This document shows positions 60,635 to 64,000 of a stretch of DNA of 64,000 nucleotides, piece by piece. Both the position numbers and the translations under genes were made by a program. The notes under the pieces were generated by a model that was given only the letters and a program-made list of their open reading frames with translations, searched no databases and was not told the DNA's origin. Every line of letters begins with the position of its first letter. Position 1 is the stretch's first letter. This stretch comes from Gordonia insulae (GTDB lineage: Bacteria; Actinomycetota; Actinomycetes; Mycobacteriales; Mycobacteriaceae), in NCBI RefSeq assembly GCF_003855095.1, contig NZ_CP033972.1, forward strand, positions 4,960,001 through 5,024,000, in the 5' to 3' direction.

Positions 60635-61601
60635 CACCGATGATGCTGTGGCCGGAGGCGTGTCGGTCACCCATCGTCGGGACGGATGGCGCGACGCCGA
60701 CCCCCTCCACCGACACCCACGCCACCGGCCGATCGGTGGCCGCCTCGTCGAGGCGCTGCAGGAATCGCAGACGACGCTCGAGCGGTAACCGGGACAGCGA
60801 CCACGTGGTGGTGACGACGGGGAGTGCGTCCGAGGGCACCCGTGCGACAGCGTCGGGCAGCACGTCGACGACGTCGCCGGGGACCAGCACCGGTGGGGCG
60901 GCCGCGGCCAGCGTCAGCTCCGCCCGGAGCGCCGCGGCCCGTTCCGGTTGATCGGGTGGCACGCAGGCGCGTAGCCAGCGGGTGTCGTCGTCATCGGTCG
61001 AATCCAGCGGATCGACGTCCACGAGGACTCGGGCGACCACCTCCGGGACAGCCGTCGTCGGGACGACGCGATCGCCCACGATCGATGCCGACTGCTGCAC
61101 CGGGGATGACATGTCGCCCAACGATTGTCCGTTGCTGTAGGTGATCCCGACGCGGTCGACGGCGAGGTTCAGTCCGACCGGATTGCCCACGTCGATCAGT
61201 CCGATCACAGATGCGCCGACACGGTGCGCCGTCGCGGCGATCGACGGATACAGCACCGGGTGGCGCCCGGTCTCGTCGAGCCGCACCTTGCGGCTCTCCG
61301 CCAGGGCCACAACGGTATCCGTCATGCGGCGCAAGGTGTCCATCGCGGCGTCTGCGGCCGCACCGCGATCCCCGTCGGCATAGGCGGCGGCGAGTTCCGG
61401 AGCGCGACCGGCCAGCGCGAGATCGTGCAGCGCGGCGAGGATCAGTGCGGGAGAGCGTTTGCGGGCGGGAGCGGTCCCGATGGCACGCAGCGCATCGTCG
61501 GACTCGCTGATCGCGACGGCAACCCGCGTATACAGCGCCGACGTCCCGGGGGCGTCGACCTCACCGAAGCGTCGGTAGACCTGTGCGAGGTCGTGGGCCA
61601 C
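60546..61601 (-). CDS. DUF2332 family protein
   Basis: 351 residues from GTG, which shares one base with the lsr2-like stop (TAGTG). Blocks typical of DUF2332 as I recall them: YRRFGEVDAPGTSALYTRVA, GRAPELAAAYADGD, HRVGASVIGLIDVGNPVGLN, YSNGQSLGDMSSPVQQSASI, and WLRACVPPDQPERAAALRAE. No characterised function. No signal peptide. Translational coupling to the Lsr2 paralogue suggests co-expression. Confidence 0.85.
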   Translation of the reverse strand: MAHDLAQVYRRFGEVDAPGTSALYTRVAVAISESDDALRAIGTAPARKRSPALILAALHDLALAGRAPELAAAYADGDRGAAADAAMDTLRRMTDTVVALAESRKVRLDETGRHPVLYPSIAATAHRVGASVIGLIDVGNPVGLNLAVDRVGITYSNGQSLGDMSSPVQQSASIVGDRVVPTTAVPEVVARVLVDVDPLDSTDDDDTRWLRACVPPDQPERAAALRAELTLAAAAPPVLVPGDVVDVLPDAVARVPSDALPVVTTTWSLSRLPLERRLRFLQRLDEAATDRPVAWVSVEGVGVAPSVPTMGDRHASGHSIIGVTVFDHSMMRAEAVGRCWSRGAMLAWLAH

Positions 61602-61945
61602 TAACGAGCGAGGTAGGCATCGACGACGTGGTCGGGGAGGCGGCCGCGATCGGAGACGTCATGTCCGTTCTCGCGTGCCCACTCGCGGACCTGCTTGGTG
61701 TCGACGCCGGCGGTCGATCGCGCACGGCGCGTCGTCGCCTGCCTGCGTCCGCCCTTGCGGCGGGAACGGGTCAACAGTGTCGACACCGGAACGCGCCCGC
61801 TCTCGATGCGTTGGAGATTGGCTGTGCTGGTGTCGAACTGGTAGTCGACGCCGCGCCACGACCAGTCGACGACATTGAGGTCATCGACGTCGAGGGGTTT
61901 GCCGTCGATGTCATCGGTGATTTCGTATCGTGTAACGGTAGCCAT
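61601..61945 (-). CDS. lsr2: Lsr2 family nucleoid-associated protein (paralogue)
   Basis: 114 residues from the ATG at 61945. The N-terminal dimerisation part (VTRYEITDDIDGKPLDVDDL; YQFDTSTANLQRIE) and the C-terminal DNA-binding part (VREWARENGHDVSDRGRLPD) align with Lsr2; the AT-hook-like RGR is R100-G101-R102. The basic linker SRRKGGRRQATTRRARS is typical. Lsr2 silences AT-rich, often horizontally acquired DNA. The sequence differs enough from the canonical AKKVTVTLVDD start to suggest a second copy. Confidence 0.88.
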   Translation of the reverse strand: MATVTRYEITDDIDGKPLDVDDLNVVDWSWRGVDYQFDTSTANLQRIESGRVPVSTLLTRSRRKGGRRQATTRRARSTAGVDTKQVREWARENGHDVSDRGRLPDHVVDAYLAR

Positions 61946-62239
61946 GTGCGTGAGTGTTCTCCGAGGTCGGGGTCCAGGTCTTCCGGCCACGCGGCTCCAG
62001 CGGAAGTGATCGATTCCCCTCGAGCCGCGCGTACCGAGCTCGATTCCCCACAGTCGACTCGTGGCGCCTGAGCAGTATCGCACAGCGATCACGCCGCTGT
62101 CGTTCATTCGCACGGCTAACCGCCCACGATGTGATACTTGTGGCGCGACCACCCGGGTAACGCCCGCCGACCACACACCGATCCACATCTCGACTCAACG
62201 AAACACATGCCGGGCAGGCGTGTCAGGAAGGACCTCGAG
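61946..62239. other. 294-base intergenic region
   Basis: Divergent promoter region of the Lsr2 paralogue and the SGNH hydrolase. It holds the hydrolase ribosome site (AGGAAGGAC at 62225-62233). No repeat, RNA gene or further reading frame is convincing. Confidence 0.5.
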
Positions 62240-63136
62240 ATGGCACGGACCCGCGTCGCAACCATGATCGCCATCCTCAGCGTCGTGGCCATGGTCGGTG
62301 CAGGAATTGCGATCGCCGAGATGAGAAGTCCGACAGTGAACGCGGCCGCGCAGGCCGAGCATCCGTCGCTGAAGTATGTGGCACTGGGCAGTTCCTACGC
62401 GGCCGGCCCCGGCGTGCAGCGGCTGACCGACAAGGGCTGCCTGCGGACCGCCGACAACTATCCCCATCAGATCGCGGCCGCGCGCGGCATGGCGCTGACC
62501 GACGTCAGCTGCTCGGGCGCGACCACCGCCAACATCCTGCACACGCCGCAGGCGCCGCACGCGAAGCGTCCGCAGATCACCGCGGTCACCGCCGACACCG
62601 ATCTGGTGACCATCACGATCGGCGGTAACGACCTCGCCTACATCGGGCGCGTCGCCGCCCAGGGCTGTGCCAACATGGCGTCGACCGCAACGGCGGGCAC
62701 CGTGATCAGCGGTTGCCGCCCGGGTCAGCGCATCCGCACCGAGCCGACGGCCGCCGACTATGCCGCAGTGGAGCAGGCGATCATCACGATCGTCTCCGAA
62801 GTCCGTTCCCGCGCACCGCATGCCGACGTCGTCCTGGTCGACTATCCGCCGTTGCTCGATCAGCACGCGCGGACCTGCGCACAGATCCCGCTGACCGCCG
62901 CCGAAGCCGCCGAGACCGTCCGCGTCTACAACGGGCTGGTCGCCGCCACCGCACGTGCAGCCGGGGCCACCGGCGTCACCCTGGTCAAGGCGTCGAAGGC
63001 CGGCGCGGCGCACACGGCGTGCTCGTCGCAGCCGTGGCTGCTCGGATTCGAGCCGCCGTCGCCATATCACCCCACCGAACTCGGAAAGACCGGCGTGGCG
63101 CGGCTGGTGCTGCGGGCATTGCGTGGGGACGTCTGA
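62240..63136 (+). CDS. Secreted SGNH/GDSL hydrolase
   Basis: 298 residues from ATG. Signal peptide (TMIAILSVVAMVGAGIAIAE, cleavage near NAAA-QAE). SGNH blocks: YVALGSSYAAGPG (Ser nucleophile), GGND in TITIGGNDLAY, and the catalytic His in SPYHPTELGKTGVARL. Cysteines in DKGCLRTAD, TDVSCSGATT, QGCANM, ISGCRPG, RTCAQIP and HTACSSQPW suggest three disulfides. An exported esterase or lipase, distantly like the lipoprotein at 31140-32024. Confidence 0.9.
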   Translation: MARTRVATMIAILSVVAMVGAGIAIAEMRSPTVNAAAQAEHPSLKYVALGSSYAAGPGVQRLTDKGCLRTADNYPHQIAAARGMALTDVSCSGATTANILHTPQAPHAKRPQITAVTADTDLVTITIGGNDLAYIGRVAAQGCANMASTATAGTVISGCRPGQRIRTEPTAADYAAVEQAIITIVSEVRSRAPHADVVLVDYPPLLDQHARTCAQIPLTAAEAAETVRVYNGLVAATARAAGATGVTLVKASKAGAAHTACSSQPWLLGFEPPSPYHPTELGKTGVARLVLRALRGDV

Positions 63137-63164
63137 CCGATCGCCGGGACCGTGTCGGCGGCCC

Positions 63165-63770
63165 CTACGTGTCGCACCCGATCACGACCGCCTTCGCGAG
63201 CCCACCGAACTGATACGCATACTGGTACGCCCACTGCGAGATCGGTCGCGAATAGTCGCGCGGGACGCTGCGCATGATGACCTGTCCGTCGAAACACTGT
63301 CCGAAGATGTAGCGGGCGCGGACCAGGTGATAGCGCCAGCTGATCACGATCACCGACTTCCAGCCGCGTTCCTCGGCCATCCGTTGGGTGAACATGGCCT
63401 CGCCCTGGGTGGTCGAGGGGTTCGGGGCGAAGCAGATGACCTCGACGGCCGGTGTGCCGGCGTTGCAGACGCGATCCATGATCCGTTTGTCCGAACTCGT
63501 GTACGGCGGAGCGTAGGGCCGGTAGGGATCGGAGATCAGTACGGTGTCGGCGTAGCCCTCCCGGGCGAGGCGTAACCCGTAGTCCTCGCGGCCGTCGTGT
63601 TCGCCGCCGAGCACGACGATGGCGTCGGCCTTGCGCAGGTCGTCCTGGTGCTCCCGCTGGAACAGCTGATAGCCGAGTCCTGCCGCGACCACCACCATGA
63701 CGAGTACGCAGACCATCACCCCGAGCACGGTCGACCACAGCCGACGACGTCGCATCGCCTTCTTGGGCAT
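63165..63770 (-). CDS. Membrane-anchored YdcF/SanA-like (DUF218) protein
   Basis: 201 residues. Basic N-terminus and one membrane helix (about 12-34), then the DUF218 fold: ADAIVVLGGEHDGREDYGLR, ADTVLISDPYRPYAP, and SVIVISWRYHLVRARYIFGQ with the conserved Ser/Arg/His set. Probably acts at the outer face of the membrane in envelope metabolism; the reaction is unknown. Convergent with the SGNH hydrolase gene, 28 bases apart. A paralogue lies at 20547-21104. Confidence 0.85.
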   Translation of the reverse strand: MPKKAMRRRRLWSTVLGVMVCVLVMVVVAAGLGYQLFQREHQDDLRKADAIVVLGGEHDGREDYGLRLAREGYADTVLISDPYRPYAPPYTSSDKRIMDRVCNAGTPAVEVICFAPNPSTTQGEAMFTQRMAEERGWKSVIVISWRYHLVRARYIFGQCFDGQVIMRSVPRDYSRPISQWAYQYAYQFGGLAKAVVIGCDT

Positions 63771-63869
63771 CAGCGAGCAGGCGGTGTGGCGGCGGGCATG
63801 TGGCGAATTCTGCCCCGCGCGGGCATGCCGGGCAGCCCGGAGTAGGTCACATCACATCCGGCCGGTCGG

Positions 63870-64000
63870 TCAGACGACCAAACCCACCGTGGTCAGGACC
63901 GCCCAGAGCAGCATCGCCTGGCCGGTCGCACCGAGCGAGGGGATGAGGCCGGGGCCGACGGCGCCGGTCCGCACCGGCCGATAGGCGATCCAGATCAGGG
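63870..64000 (-). CDS. menA: C-terminal end of a membrane protein, probably MenA
   Basis: The last 42 codons of a gene that enters from the right edge, reading ...IAYRPVRTGAVGPGLIPSLG then ATGQAMLLWAVLTTVGLVV and a TGA stop. A terminal membrane helix preceded by GLIPSLGATGxAMLLWA recalls the end of 1,4-dihydroxy-2-naphthoate prenyltransferase, which makes demethylmenaquinone. In M. tuberculosis menA also follows the hemL/ccs block on the opposite strand, which supports the call. Only the tail is visible. Confidence 0.55.
   Translation of the reverse strand, partial: LIWIAYRPVRTGAVGPGLIPSLGATGQAMLLWAVLTTVGLVV

Noticed and set aside
1..64000. tRNA, rRNA, insertion sequences, integrases, attachment sites
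   Set aside because: No transposase or integrase motif, no terminal inverted repeats with target duplications, and no cloverleaf or rRNA-like sequence was found by reading.

Overview
The window is high-GC (roughly two thirds G+C by eye), gene-dense actinobacterial DNA. It fits the order Mycobacteriales and most resembles Gordonia or a close relative: the haem genes (hemC, hemD/cysG fusion, hemB, hemL), the ccs/res cytochrome c block, FadE25, Cds1, an Lsr2 paralogue, a BldC-like and an EspR-like regulator all read like mycobacterial orthologues. The genus is inferred. No rRNA, tRNA, CRISPR array, insertion sequence or phage gene was seen.

Layout. 1-5.3 kb: end of hemC, hemD fusion, hemB and three small membrane proteins. 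5.3-15 kb: an acyl-CoA oxidase-like flavoprotein; a tight five-gene operon (NCS1 permease, Asp/Glu-type racemase, NTF2-like protein, 2-oxoglutarate/Fe(II) oxygenase, XRE-cupin regulator) with a striking palindrome in front; a membrane protein divergent from a TetR; fadE25. 15-21.1 kb: a peptide/nickel-class ABC importer and a YdcF-like protein. 21.1-31.1 kb: a six-gene operon that can convert agmatine to succinate, divergent from a PucR-type regulator. 31.1-38.3 kb: SGNH lipoprotein, hemL, histidine phosphatase, then CcsX/CcdA/ResB/CcsB, with resB split by a one-base frameshift. 38.3-46.7 kb: EspR-like and BldC-like regulators, DUF4229 protein, Cds1, a MacB/FtsX-type exporter, a DUF559-like protein, and an HTH protein coupled to a split Clp-N protein. 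46.8-55.6 kb: a poorly known surface/secretion and signalling region (small helical protein plus DUF1023 hydrolase, two secreted or anchored proteins, a stand-alone LuxR-type protein, a response regulator, a histidine kinase and a degenerate kinase-like membrane protein). 55.6-60.6 kb: TetR, acyl-CoA synthetase, nitroreductase and a Baeyer-Villiger-type monooxygenase with two matching operator palindromes. 60.5-64 kb: DUF2332, Lsr2 paralogue, SGNH hydrolase, YdcF-like protein and the 3' end of a gene that looks like menA.

How it works together. Haem synthesis and cytochrome c assembly form the conserved backbone, apparently syntenic with the hemC-to-menA stretch of Mycobacterium tuberculosis, and catabolic islands (heterocycle/racemase operon, agmatine/GABA operon, peptide importer, ketone monooxygenase cluster) sit in between. 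Many genes are translationally coupled by ATGA/GTGA overlaps. Several start exactly where a TANNNT -10 box predicts the transcript start, so leaderless mRNAs are likely. The best candidates for undescribed biology are the NCS1-racemase-oxygenase operon, the HTH/split-Clp-N pair, and the 47-55.6 kb surface-signalling region.
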